A stretch of 44,133 nucleotides of DNA from Tubiluchus corallicola (taxonomy: Eukaryota; Priapulida; Priapulimorpha; Priapulimorphida; Tubiluchidae): the NCBI GenBank assembly GCA_030141605.1, contig JAQGDQ010000754.1, positions 57,501 to 101,633 of the forward strand. The letters run 5' to 3'. The translations under genes were made by a program, and so were the position numbers. The notes under the pieces are model-generated. The model searched no databases and was not told where the DNA came from. It saw only the letters and a list, made by a program, of their open reading frames with translations. Shown piece by piece: positions 20,450-31,232 of the stretch (the stretch's first letter is position 1; each line of letters starts with the position of its first letter).

Positions 20450-21375
20450 TAGTAGGTTACTGTATATCAACTGTAAACTTTCACATTCGCAACATAACGC
20501 CCATGATCCTTACTCACAGGTCTTGCTTTTGTAAGACAGAATAAACTTACATGTAGTCACATACGTTACTGTATATCAACTGTAAACTTTCACATTCACA
20601 ACATAACGCCCATGATCCTTACTCACAGGTCTTGCTTTTGTAACACAGAATAAACTTACATGTAATCACCTACGTTACTGTATATATATCAACTGTAAAC
20701 TTTCACGTAACACAGAATAAACTTACATGTAGTCACATACGTTACTGTATATATATCAACTGTAAACTTTCACATTCACAACATAACGCCCATGATCCTT
20801 ACTCACAGGTCTTGCTTTTGTAACACAGAATAAACTTACATGTAGCCACCTACGTTACTGTATATATATCAACTGTAAACTTTCACATTCACAACATAAC
20901 GCCCATGATCCTTACTCACAGGTCTTGCTTTTGTAAGACAGAATAAACTTACATGTAGCCACCTACGTTACTGTATATATATCAACTGTAAACTTTCACA
21001 TTCACAACATAACGCCCATGATCCTTACTCACAGGTCTTGCTTTTGTAACACAGAATAAACTTACATGTAGCCACCTACGTTACTGTATATATATCAACT
21101 GTAAACTTTCACATTCACAACATAACGCCCATGATCCTTACTCACAGGTCTTGCTTTTGTAAGACAGAATAAACTTACATGTAGTCACATACGTTACTGT
21201 ACATCAACTGTAAACTTTCACATTCACAACATAACGTCCATGATCCTTACTCGCAGGTCTTGCTTTTGTAACACAGAATAAACTTACATGTAGCCACCTA
21301 CGTTACTGTATATATATCAACTGTAAACTTTCACGTAAGACAGAATAAACTTACATGTAGTCATTCACCTACGTT
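20450..21375. repeat. 109/113-bp tandem array with shortened units, about 10 copies
   Basis: TTACTGTA recurs at 20457, 20566, 20675, 20742, 20855, 20968, 21081, 21194 and 21303. Steps are 109 or 113, depending on one extra TATA, apart from a 67-bp unit. The short unit lacks the middle of the repeat and joins TTTCAC directly to GTAACACAG. A similar short form ends the array with GTAAGACAG. GTAAGACAG and GTAACACAG variants alternate among units. Confidence 0.93.
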
Positions 21376-21397
21376 GCATCTTGAAACTTTTTAAAAT

Positions 21398-21460
21398 GTC
21401 ACAAAATTTTTTTGAATTTGTGTCAGCAAGAAGCGATTTCAGAGATTCTGGTTGGTTATA
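21398..21460 (+). repeat. Left member of a 2.2-kb-spaced inverted repeat pair
   Basis: About 63 bp containing GCAAGAAGCGATTTCAGA. Its reverse complement is found at 23591-23653 with a few mismatches. The pair may be the ends of a DNA transposon or two copies of a short dispersed repeat. Confidence 0.6.
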
Positions 21461-22108
21461 TAGATATATAAAAATGACACAACCAACGATGAAAAATAAT
21501 GCACAAGTTATGCACATTTACTTGTATGATAAAATAAATGAAAATATTATATGTATAATCAGCCAAAGACTGTTGTAAGCAATAGTGTTAAACTAGAAAA
21601 ACAAATTTAGCGGCTACATTTATATATCTGGCCGTTAATGGAATTGTACAATATTTTCTGCAAAGTTATAAATAATAATTAAAGAAATTGAAGAGTTTAA
21701 ATCGACTGCAAAACGTTTTCTCAACTTTCTCAGTTCAGAATGGCACCTAATTAGACGTATAGCGCCTAAGCTACATGCAAAAACTGCATGTGTTTTCACA
21801 GAGAGCGTCAAATGTGCTGAGCTAAGGGAGGCATGAAGCCATGTGCTATCTAGCTGTAAGAAAAGCACAGAGCATTACTGTAATGTGGGAAGCCGTGAAA
21901 TGCAGGAAAGGTTTTGTTACAGTGGTTATTCAGAATCTCTACAAACTCCTAGTCTTTGTAAACAAAAGTAGGGCTTTAATAATATCTTCTAAACAATACC
22001 CCGCTGTATAGTTCAGGCAATGCTGTTATATACAAAGAGTCATTTTCGTATTTCCATTGAAGGTTGCTGTTGAGTTGTTTATCATGTGGAAAGCATATTT
22101 TGGCAGAG
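21461..22108. other. AT-rich spacer
   Basis: No recognisable gene or repeat. Confidence 0.4.
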
Positions 22109-22515
22109 TTTAGATTAGATTAGATTAGATTAGATTAGATTAGATTAGATTAGATTAGATTAGATTGGATTGGATTGGATTGGATTGGATTGGATTGGAT
22201 TGGATTAGATTAGATTAGATTAGGGTAGATTAGATTAAATAAGTTTAGATTACATTAGATTAGATTAAATTAGATTAGATTAGATTGGATTGGATTGGAT
22301 TGGATTAGATTAGATTAGATTAGATTAGATTAGATTAGATTAGATTAGATTAGATTAGATTAGATTAGATTAGATTAGATTAGATTAGATTAGATTAGAT
22401 TAGATTAGATTAGATTAGGTGAGGTGAGGTGAGGTGAGGTGAGGTGAGGTGAGGTGAGGTGAGGTGAGGTGAGGTGAGGTGAGATGAGATGAGATGAGAT
22501 TAGATGAGATTAGAT
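22109..22515. repeat. Pentanucleotide microsatellite with three phases (TTAGA, TTGGA, GGTGA)
   Basis: Continuous 5-bp periodicity. ATTAG repeats are interspersed with two ATTGG blocks, then switch to GAGGT (about 22413-22480) and finally GAGAT. Each block differs from the next by one or two substitutions, recording stepwise mutation and expansion. Confidence 0.96.
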
Positions 22516-23057
22516 TCTCTATTTCGACAGCTATGTCATAAACCACACAGAGCAATTTTGTCTGCATATATTATGCTCACTTCATCGCAGCAGTGACGTA
22601 ACTAATTAACTCAATGAACTTAAGTGACTGTAGTTAATTAGCTACGTAATTAGATGTAGTTAAAGAAAATTTCAGTAAACGTTTTTCGTTCACTCCGTGC
22701 ATTAATGCTAACAAAAATCGATACGGGATTTCAAATTTCACAACAAAAAAATCTGTTAAGAACATTTAATTACAAGGTTTATTAAATTATCGTTTATTAC
22801 TATGTGACGTTCGTTAATTTATTGAAAATTTATTAAAATTATTATGTTCACTCTTGTAATTTATAATTTGACAATTTAAAAGTCGTAAATTCATGTTATG
22901 AATAAGTGTTAAATGAGATCTCATTAAATAATGAGGCATTAAGTTTTAGTAAACAAGAACTTCATGGATCAAAGGCACCGATCTGTTTGAGGATTTAGTT
23001 CCTTGCTGTTTAGATCTTATGCGTAATTAGAAAGTTTTCTTTTTATTAAAAGATGCA
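22516..23057. other. AT-rich spacer
   Basis: No recognisable gene. There are several TAATTA-type motifs, expected at this base composition. Confidence 0.4.
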
Positions 23058-23303
23058 TTGGTTTGTTATTGGTGGTGTCATTTGTTATATGTGAAAAACT
23101 GTACAGAATGCTACCCAAATAAACTAGAAATACAAGATGAAATACATTTGCTCTTGTATTGTAGTAGATACGAACAACTAAGAAACAGCCTTAATACGGA
23201 AATTAGCTCTATGTATCCAAACTTTACTTACTTATTAGATGATGACAAACTTGTGTTTATGTATATTTATGTTGTACCATTGGGTTTATACTTCAAGATT
23301 TGA
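23058..23303 (+). pseudogene. Retroelement polyprotein C-terminus (zinc-binding tail)
   Basis: The frame contains CTECYPNKLEIQDEIHLLLY followed by CSRYEQLR. The pattern C-x2-C ... E-x-H-x3-x-C-x3-Y is the C-terminal zinc-binding signature shared by many non-LTR retrotransposon polyproteins. The same motif occurs on the minus strand at 28053-28340 in a different copy. The RT core is missing, so the copy is 5'-truncated. Confidence 0.6.
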
Positions 23304-23342
23304 TGTTGTGTCTTTGGTTTAAATTGTTGAGTTTGAGTTGTG

Positions 23343-23515
23343 TAATTGTGTTGTTGATAACGTGGTATAGGTTTTTTTGTAGCGCTGTATATATGTGTAA
23401 TTGTGTTGTTGATAACGTGGTATAGGTTTTTTGTAGCGCTGTATATGTGTGTAATTGTGTTGTTGATAACGTGGTATAGGTTTTTTGTAGCGCTGTATAT
23501 GTGTGTAATTGTATC
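23343..23515 (+). repeat. 54-55-bp tandem repeat, 3 copies, in retroelement 3' UTR
   Basis: TTGTTGATAACGTGG recurs at about 23351, 23406 and 23460, each followed by TATAGG, a T run, GTAGCGCTG and TATAT. Short tandem repeats within 3' UTRs are common in non-LTR elements. Confidence 0.85.
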
Positions 23516-23590
23516 TTTATAATCGGTGTGTGTATTATGGGAACTGTAATTGTGATTACCCAATAAAATATAAAAATACGAAATATGTGT

Positions 23591-23653
23591 TTATAGCCAA
23601 CCAGAATGTCTGAAATCGCTTCTTGCTAACACAAAATAAAAAATACATATGAC
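23591..23653 (-). repeat. Right member of the 2.2-kb-spaced inverted repeat pair
   Basis: Reverse complement of 21398-21460, with the shared core TCTGAAATCGCTTCTTGC. It lies directly after the retroelement tail at 23585. Confidence 0.6.
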
Positions 23654-24307
23654 GTTTATTTCTCAGGATATTTTATTACAGAGTAATGTAAAGTAATCAA
23701 AAATTCTCGGGGGTGATGAGTTAATATGTGAATTGCTCTATATCTATAGCGAGGGTGGATGCGCTTCAAACATCGTGGCTTTTACATTTTTCACGCTCTG
23801 ATAAGCAGGTTCTATAAAGGTTTATTGCTGCAAAAATATTTTACTGAGAAATTTACTATATTGGGCACATGTGTGTATATTCTCGACACGAAATTTACTT
23901 AAAAAAACGAATTTATAAAAAGATATTAGAGTTTAGAGACTTGTTAAAATGGGGAACAGTAAATACTTTCACTGCAGAAAAAATAAATGTGTGTTTTATG
24001 CCTTTAATTTTCACGTGGTTAGGGAGTTTAGTCGCGTCGGTTCGTCTGGTCTGTGCGTTTGCCTGTACGTCCGAAATTAAAATGGATGAATATTCACTAA
24101 ACTTGGTGCCGGGATACGTCTTGACTACGGGACAAAAGACAAAAGTTATTTGCTCAGAATGTCAAAAGTCAAGGCCACAAAGTCAAAACGATTTTTTTCC
24201 ATAATGATTTCATGTGAGGGCGTAGGTTCGAGCCTCTGTAGAGTACCTTTTAGTTTGTCATCATACATTTATCATTATACATAATGAGCTGCACAGTTTA
24301 CAAAATA
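23654..24307. other. Spacer with no recognised gene
   Basis: A 111-codon frame at 23869-24204 shows no domain that I know. GGTTCGAGCC at about 24227 resembles a tRNA B box and is followed by a T run, but no cloverleaf can be drawn. Confidence 0.35.
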
Positions 24308-24455
24308 ATAACGTCTTTCTTTATTCATGACTATCAAAACGTCGAAACGGGCGACGCTACAAACACTTTCACTCTACAAAGAGTGTGGTGACATCTACTG
24401 GCAACAAAGAAGTATTATTACAACCTGCGCCACTTTAATTGGCAAACAGCAACTG
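24308..24455 (+). repeat. Direct repeat R1 flanking a triplet array
   Basis: About 140 bp, AACGTCTTTCTTTATTCA through GCAAACAGCA, recurring at 24901-25038 at roughly 85-90 percent identity in the same orientation, 594 bp away. The shared core is CATCTACTGGCAACAAAG. Confidence 0.85.
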
Positions 24456-24482
24456 GTACTACTACTACTGCTGCTGCTACTA

Positions 24483-24574
<92 letters not shown>

Positions 24575-24575
24575 G

Positions 24576-24652
<77 letters not shown>

Positions 24653-24659
24653 GCTGCTG

Positions 24660-24745
<86 letters not shown>

Positions 24746-24840
24746 GCTACTACTACTACTACTACTACTACTGCTGCTACTAGTACTACTACTACCACTA
24801 CTACTACTACTATTACTACTACTACTACTACTACTGCAAC
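24456..24840. repeat. TAC/CTG triplet microsatellite with a long pure CTG tract
   Basis: Alternating blocks of TAC and TGC triplets. An uninterrupted CTG tract of about 21 repeats (about 24498-24561) would form stable hairpins. Poly-Leu, poly-Tyr and poly-Val frames are artefacts. Confidence 0.96.
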
Positions 24841-24900
24841 GTCTACTACTGTAATCATTACAAATTGAAAAAAACGAACTATATATATATATATATATAT

Positions 24901-25038
24901 AAAACGTCTTTCTTTATTCAAGTCTATCAACAGGTCGAAACGAGCAACGCTACATACTCTGCAAAGAGCATAGTGACATCTACTGGCAACAAAGAAGTAT
25001 TATTACAACCTGCGCCTTTTTAATTCGCAAACAGCAAA
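24901..25038 (+). repeat. Direct repeat R2 flanking the triplet array
   Basis: Second copy of R1, preceded by a TA dinucleotide run at about 24881-24900. The copies could be a tandem duplication that captured the microsatellite, or terminal repeats of a small element. No TG...CA LTR ends are evident. Confidence 0.85.
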
Positions 25039-25588
25039 TAAAATACAAAAAGAGAAGCAATCAAACTGAAATCAAGATGAAAGAAGCCCATCTAGGAAGA
25101 GGCGATGAACGTGTGGTATGAAAAACAAGACGAAAGAAGCCAAACAAAATTGCAAGAGGAACCCCGAAGCCATTTTTTTATATTTAGGAAGCTGGAAAAG
25201 CAACAGAAACTGGGATAATGAGCAAAGTGCGTGGGAAGCCACGGAAGCCACATGCACTTGCCTATCAGCTGAAAACTTTACAATGTGAAAATGGTTTCAT
25301 GTTTCTTCCCAGCCGCTGCAAGTTTCATACCTACATCCACCATAAAAACTCTGATATGCATCCAGCTTAATTGCTGCACAGAAATGCGAGGAATGCTGCG
25401 CATGCGCACTAGACTACAGACTTGGTTCATTGATAAAACCGATCGCCTGCGTGGGCGTTGTTATGGCGGAGATTTTTGTGATTTGTAAACAATAACAACT
25501 CCAGGACTCCTAATGGCGCCCTGAACCGGACGTTCATTTAAGCAAAACAATTTTTATGAGGCCTCCCACGTCTAACAAACAATACAAA
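25039..25588. other. Spacer with no recognised gene
   Basis: No conserved frame or repeat was recognised. Confidence 0.4.
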
Positions 25589-25740
25589 CAATTTATTTAT
25601 TTATTTATTTTAGTTTATTTACACCCAATAGTAAAATACAGTCTACAATAAGAACAATATATATAAAACACGTTTTCAAAAAAACATACAAATACAATAT
25701 TTACAAGAGTGTGGTAAAGACGCAAAGAGATTAACTGCTT

Positions 25741-25852
25741 ACATGTGTCTATTGTGAACAAGGAATTTATGCAAGTTAACTTTATATAAGCGGCTTTTAA
25801 ATAACTTAATATTTTGTGCAGTTACGTGGGGTGCACCATCAACATATTTATT
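25741..25852 (-). pseudogene. Distal C-terminus of the split retroelement
   Basis: On the minus strand this encodes LNKYVDGAPHVTAQNIKLFK then SRLYKVNLHKFL and a stop. It has the 'F-K-x-R-L' ending expected after an NSLP motif, so it completes the piece at 26304-26580 across the foldback. The few residues before it are within the foldback arm. Confidence 0.5.
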
Positions 25853-25853
25853 T

Positions 25854-26296
25854 AGGATTGGATCAGACAGTTTGAACAACATGATTTAGGATCCTCACCA
25901 CAACTGGCTTTATACACTATTTACAAAAACATTTACAGTAAGAATAGACTATACTTAGTATACTAAAAACTAAGTATAGTCTATTCTTACAGTAAATGTT
26001 ACTAATGTCTAATGTAATCTTGTAGTAAAACTTGTCAGCTTGTGTAGTTATAGTCTATTCTTACAGTAAATGTTACTAATGTCTAATGTAATCTTGTAGT
26101 AAAACTTGTCAGCTTGTGTAGTTATAGTCTATTCTTACAGTAAATGTTACTAATGTCTAATGTAATCTTGTAGTAAAACTTGTCAGCTTGTGTAGTTATA
26201 GTCTATTCTTACTGTAAATGTTCTTGTAAATAGTGTATAAAGTCTGTTGTGGTGAGGATCCTAAATCACGTTGTTCAAACTGTCTGATCCAATCCT
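25854..26296. repeat. Foldback structure: ~105-bp inverted arms around three 74-bp tandem units
   Basis: The left arm (25854-25960) starts AGGATTGGATCAGACAG. The right arm (26197-26296) is its reverse complement at roughly 95 percent. Between them, 74-bp units start TATAGTCTATTCTTAC at 25975, 26049 and 26123. The right arm begins with the same 32-bp block as each unit, so the left arm can pair locally (25929-25960 with 25970-26001, 31 of 32 bases, 9-nt loop) or over its full length with the right arm. No transposase is present. Confidence 0.85.
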
Positions 26297-26303
26297 ATAA
26301 TAA

Positions 26304-26580
26304 ATTGTGTTTAAACTAACATATGCAGGCAATGAGTTCGATACCGGTACAACACGATTTGAGAAAAACTGACCAAATGACACTTCATCAGTTCGACGCA
26401 CGAAGAACTTCAGAGAATGATTTTGCCTTGTTCTATTGCAAGAAACTCGGGTAAAAAATTTGTCAAAATCAACATCAACTTCTCTAGGAATAACTTCGTA
26501 GCTCAAAGCTAAATCTTGTTGAATGCGTCTCTCTTCTAAAGACTTTAGATGTAGAATTTCCAGACGCTTAGGTTATGGCA
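26304..26580 (-). pseudogene. Reverse transcriptase C-terminal segment (CR1/L2-like tail)
   Basis: The frame reads KRLEILHLKSLEERRIQQDL, then FDKFFTR, CNRTRQNHSLK, FFSNRVVPVSNSLPAYV. The order 'Y/P-x-R-L ... L-x-S-L-E-x-R-R ... N-R-T-R-x-H-S-L-K ... F-F-x-x-R-V-V-x-V-x-N-S-L-P' is the standard C-terminal region after the RT thumb in many CR1/L2-like retroelements. The usual Trp in WNSLP is Ser here. The frame is open for at least 90 codons and then enters the foldback arm, where it stops. Confidence 0.7.
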
Positions 26581-26828
26581 TATGCATTAAATTACATCTA
26601 GAAAAAGTTGTTTGAAAATTTGTCATTTGCTTCACATTCCGCAGTGATTCATTGTGATTTTGTAATTCACTGCGAAAATATTTTAGGTAAAGGCTGATTC
26701 ACACAATTCAGGAGTAACTCATAAGAAATGTGGAATCAACAAACCTCGTTCTTTAATAATCGAACTCTTTGTGGGCCACTTGTACTATGGTCATCAATTT
26801 TGATATAACGTAACTTATTAATATTAAC

Positions 26829-27058
26829 CTATTATTATTATTGTTATTATTATTATTATTGTCATTGTCATTGTCATTGTCATTGTCATTGTCATTGTCA
26901 TTGTCATTGTCATTGTCATTATCATCATCATCATCATCATTATCATTGTCATTATCATTATCATTATCATCATCATTATCATCATCATCATCGTCGTCGT
27001 CGTCGTCGTCCTCGTCATCATCATCATCATCATCATCATCATTATTATTAACTTATTA
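26829..27058. repeat. Compound hexa- and trinucleotide microsatellite (TTGTCA, CAT, CGT)
   Basis: ATT and GTT triplets lead into TTGTCA hexamers (about 26862-26920), then CAT/ATT triplets and a short CGT tract near 26992-27010. Met-Thr frames are artefacts. Confidence 0.95.
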
Positions 27059-27496
27059 TTATATATTATATTTATATTCTGTTTAATGTACTTCGCATCT
27101 TCGAATTTTAGTATCAGATTCGTTTTATTTCCAATGTAGTTGTTTAGTTGTTGACAAACGGGAAAACATTGAAAATAATTAACAAATTGGCAGTCAGACT
27201 GCTGGTGATTTTTCACAATTTTTCACTGTACGCTAATTGTAACAAATCCATATTTGTTCCGAAGCTCTGCAATGATCATTCTTTCGTTTTTGAGACTTTG
27301 AAACTTCTGTTTCGTGTAATGGCGTATCAGTGAAGCGCTGACAGGCTTCATAAACGAGCTAACTTGTACTAAACAGAACATTTCTGTACTTTTGTCGATA
27401 TGTATACTTTGTCACTGTGCCCGTAGATAAAAATTCTTTGTTAATGATCTTTGGACTGATTAGGAAGTGCAGGAAGTGTAATTAGCAAGCAAAGGA
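27059..27496. other. AT-rich spacer
   Basis: No recognisable gene or repeat. Confidence 0.4.
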
Positions 27497-27950
27497 CAGT
27501 GGTGGCTCGTGTATAGGTACTGTAGAACTACAACACCCCCTATTTTCACTCAATATAATCAATAATACATTTAATATAATGACTCTTTCTTCTTTGGTTC
27601 TTTCTTTATACTTGTACGGAACCAGTATCGACTTAATCCTGGTTTAGCTGGTGAATTCTACTGACGTAATGTTTATTTAACTGTCATCTTTCAAGGTGTT
27701 TAGTGAAAGCGAACTAAACGCGCAATGGAAGCATTCTCGGCGGGTGGCATAACAGCTTTAAAATAAACTTAAAATTTTAATAAGCCGAAAATTAAAGCAG
27801 CAGTTGTGTGCGCGTGTTCGCAACGGAAACGGCAAAATCTGTCTGCTTTCCTTGCAAGAAGCTGGTTTTTTGTAGCGCCGAAACTTTACGCGCAGAGAAT
27901 GGAACGACATCTGGGGAAGACAGAAAAGATGAAAAATGTTGAATACTCAT
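27497..27950 (+). mobile_element. Possible hAT relic: 5' end plus decayed zinc-finger coding
   Basis: CAGTGGTGGCTCGTG at 27497 resembles the CAGTGGCGGCTCG-type ends of some hAT elements. About 330 bp later one frame reads AKSVCFPCKKLVFCSAE, which has the CFPC look of the TTF-type zinc finger near the N-terminus of certain hAT transposases. The frame stops after about 45 codons, and no opposite end was found. This is a suggestion, not an identification. Confidence 0.35.
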
Positions 27951-28052
27951 AAAGTTTGGCGTAAAGAAACAGATTTCTATAGTGCTATATAACCAATATA
28001 CAATTAGATAAACTTTTGTTTCACATTTCTTACAAATCTGCTAGCATTTATG

Positions 28053-28340
28053 TTACACAAGTGCATCGCTCATAAGGATAAATTCTGGTATAATTACATT
28101 GATGTGGTTATATAATTTTCCTCTAAGATCATTGTAATATGGGCATTTTATAACAAAGTGTAATTCGTCTTCGATTTCATTTCTTAAACAATATGAGCAT
28201 ATACGATTCTCAACTGGGATTTTTCCAGGTTTAACGTACCCCCCTCTTTCAATACACAAAGGATGAAAGCTGATTCTTAGTTTTGTAAATTTTCTTACAC
28301 TACATCGGTGCCACTTGCTGTTGTCATACCCAACTGTTCT
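28053..28340 (-). pseudogene. Retroelement polyprotein C-terminus (zinc-binding tail)
   Basis: The minus strand is open from about 28333 and encodes KWHRCSVRKFTKLRISFHPL, then IPVENRICSYCLRNEIEDEL and HFVIKCPYYNDLR. The CSYC ... ELHFVIKCPYY pattern is the C-terminal zinc-binding signature of many invertebrate non-LTR polyproteins. It matches the plus-strand remnant at 23058 in pattern but is not the same copy. The frame upstream of 28333 is closed by a stop. Confidence 0.65.
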
Positions 28341-28555
28341 TACACTTTTCTACACTTTTTAAGTAACAGGAATTTTCCGTTTTTAACACGTCCTGTGCGG
28401 CGAGCCAAAATCAAAGCCCAACGAATGCTGAGAATGAACCGTATCGACCAACAGCTTGATTTGAAATTAGATAATGACGCTGTTGCCAAATGCAATTTCC
28501 ATGTGGAAACCAGTTTCCTAATAGATCGTGCAATAGCTGATTCGTTACTGCACTT

Positions 28556-31232
28556 ATTGTTTGCAGTACCCTACACCTCGCTCCTTCATCTTGGAGACAA
28601 GATAACTCCACAACGTTACTGCACTTATTGTTTGCGGTAGCCTACACCTCGCTCCTTCATCTTGGAGACAAGATAACTCCACAACGTTACTGCACTTATT
28701 GTTTGCGGTAGCCTACACCTCGCTCCTTCATCTTGGAGACAAGATAACTCCACAACGTTACTGCACTTATTGTTTGCGGTACCCTACACCTCGCTCCTTC
28801 ATCTTGGAGACAAGATAACTCCACAACGTTACTGCACTTATTGTTTGCGGTACCCTACACCTCGCTCCTTCATCTTGGAGACAAGATAACTCCACAACGT
28901 TACTGCACTTATTGTTTGCGGTAGCCTACACCTCGCTCCTTCATCTTGGAGACAAGATAACTCCACAACGTTACTGCACTTATTGTTTGCGGTAGCCTAC
29001 ACCTCGCTCCTTCATCTTGGAGACAAGATAACTCCACAACGTTACTGCACTTATTGTTTGCGGTAGCCTACACCTCGCTCCTTCATCTTGGAGACAAGAT
29101 AACTCCACAACGTTACTGCACTTATTGTTTGCGGTAGCCTACACCTCGCTCCTTCATCTTGGAGACAAGATAACTCCACAACGTTACTGCACTTATTGTT
29201 TGCGGTACCCTACACCTCGCTCCTTCATCTTGGAGACAAGATAACTCCACAACGTTACTGCACTTATTGTTTGCGGTAGCCTACACCTCGCTCCTTCATC
29301 TTGGAGACAAGATAACTCCACAACGTTACTGCACTTATTGTTTGCGGTACCCTACACCTCGCTCCTTCATCTTGGAGACAAGATAACTCCACAACGTTAC
29401 TGCACTTATTGTTTGCGGTACCCTACACCTCGCTCCTTCATCTTGGAGACAAGATAACTCCACAACGTTACTGCACTTATTGTTTGCGGTAGCCTACACC
29501 TCGTCCTTCATCTTGGAGACAAGATAACTCCACAACGTTACTGCACTTATTGTTTGCGGTACCCTACACCTCGCTCCTTCATCTTGGAGACAAGATAACT
29601 CCACAACGTTACTGCACTTATTGTTTGCGCTACCCTACACCTCGCTCCTTCATCTTGGAGACAAGATAACTCCACAACGTTACTGCACTTATTGTTTGCG
29701 CTACCCTACACCTCGCTGCTTCATCTTGGAGACAAGATAACTCCACAACGTTACTGCACTTATTGTTTGCGCTACCCTACACCTCGCTCCTTCATCTTGG
29801 AGACAAGATAACTCCACAACGTTACTGCACTTATTGTTTGCGGTAGCCTACACCTCGCTCCTTCATCTTGGAGACAAGATAACTCCACAACGTTACTGCA
29901 CTTATTGTTTGCGCTACCCTACACCTCGCTCCTTCATCTTGGAGACAAGATAACTCCACAACGTTACTGCACTTATTGTTTGCGGTACCCTACACCTCGC
30001 TCCTTCATCTTGGAGACAAGATAACTCCACAACGTTACTGCACTTATTGTTTGCGGTACCCTACACCTCGCTCCTTCATCTTGGAGACAAGATAACTCCA
30101 CAACGTTACTGCACTTATTGTTTGCGGTAGCCTACACCTCGCTCCTTCATCTTGGAGACAAGATAACTCCACAACGTTACTGCACTTATTGTTTGCGGTA
30201 CCCTACACCTCGCTCCTTCATCTTGGAGACAAGATAACTCCACAACGTTACTGCACTTATTGTTTGCGGTACCCTACACCTCGCTCCTTCATCTTGGAGA
30301 CAAGATAACTCCACAACGTTACTGCACTTATTGTTTGCGGTACCCTACACCTCGCTCCTTCATCTTGGAGACAAGATAACTCCACAACGTTACTGCACTT
30401 ATTGTTTGCGGTACCCTACACCTCGCTCCTTCATCTTGGAGACAAGATAACTCCACAACGTTACTGCACTTATTGTTTGCGGTAGCCTACACCTCGCTCC
30501 TTCATCTTGGAGACAAGATAACTCCACAAGGTTACTGCACTTATTGTTTGTGCTACCCTACACCTCGCTCCTTCATCTTGGAGACAAGATAACTCCACAA
30601 CGTTACTGCACTTATTGTTTGCGGTACCCTACACCTCGCTCCTTCATCTTGGAGACAAGATAACTCCACAACGTTACTGCACTTATTGTTTGCGGTAGCC
30701 TACACCTCGCTCCTTCATCTTGGAGACAAGATAACTCCACAACGTTACTGCACTTATTGTTTGCGGTACCCTACACCTCGCTCCTTCATCTTGGAGACAA
30801 GATAACTCCACAACGTTACTGCACTTATTGTTTGCGGTAGCCTACACCTCGCTCCTTCATCTTGGAGACAAGATAACTCCACAACGTTACTGCACTTATT
30901 GTTTGCGGTACCCTACACCTCGCTCCTTCATCTTGGAGACAAGATAACTCCACAACGTTACTGCACTTATTGTTTGCGCTACCCTACACCTCGCTCCTTC
31001 ATCTTGGAGACAAGATAACTCCACAACGTTACTGCACTTATTGTTTGCGGTACCCTACACATCGCTCCTTCATCTTGGAGACAAGATAACTCCACAACGT
31101 TACTGCACTTATTGTTTGTGCTACCCTACACCTCGCTCCTTCATCTTGGAGACAAGATAACTCCACAACGTTACTGCACTTACTGTTTGCAGTAGCCTAC
31201 ACCTCACTCCTTCATCTTAAAGACAAGATAAC
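28556..31232. repeat. 71-bp satellite array, about 37 copies, each with a GNRA-type stem-loop
   Basis: CTACACCTCG recurs from 28571 every 71 bp to about 31200. Units are nearly identical and differ mainly at one junction, read GGTAGCC, GGTACCC or GCTACCC. Rare variants are a one-base deletion (CCTCGTCC near 29501) and CTCGCTGC near 29715. The first and last units are the most diverged, as expected for array edges. Every unit contains ATCTTG-GAGA-CAAGAT, a perfect 6-bp stem closed by a GAGA tetraloop, and the alternative stem TGGAG/CTCCA. The period is not a multiple of three, so coding is unlikely. Confidence 0.97.

Larger units (their letters stand above)
23058..23585 (+). mobile_element. 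3' end of a plus-strand non-LTR retrotransposon
   Basis: A C-terminal coding remnant (23058-23303) is followed by a 3' UTR containing three copies of a 54-55-bp repeat (about 23343-23515), then CCAATAAAATATAAAAATAC near 23560-23580 as the likely tail with AATAAA. This is typical of a 5'-truncated non-LTR copy. It is the only one of the retroelement fragments here on the plus strand. Confidence 0.55.
25589..26585 (-). mobile_element. Degraded non-LTR retrotransposon 3' end, interrupted by a foldback sequence
   Basis: On the minus strand a reverse-transcriptase C-terminal segment (26580-26304) is followed by the foldback structure (26296-25854), a second C-terminal coding piece (25852-25741), and a 3' UTR ending in AAAT repeats (about 25591-25612). 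The second coding piece ends at a stop about 130 bp before the tail, as expected. The simplest reading is one element split by a later insertion or inverted duplication. Confidence 0.55.

Noticed and set aside
24220-24250. tRNA or SINE signalled by GGTTCGAGCC followed by a T run
   Set aside because: Only a B-box-like string. The T stem does not pair to five bases and no A box or tail is evident.
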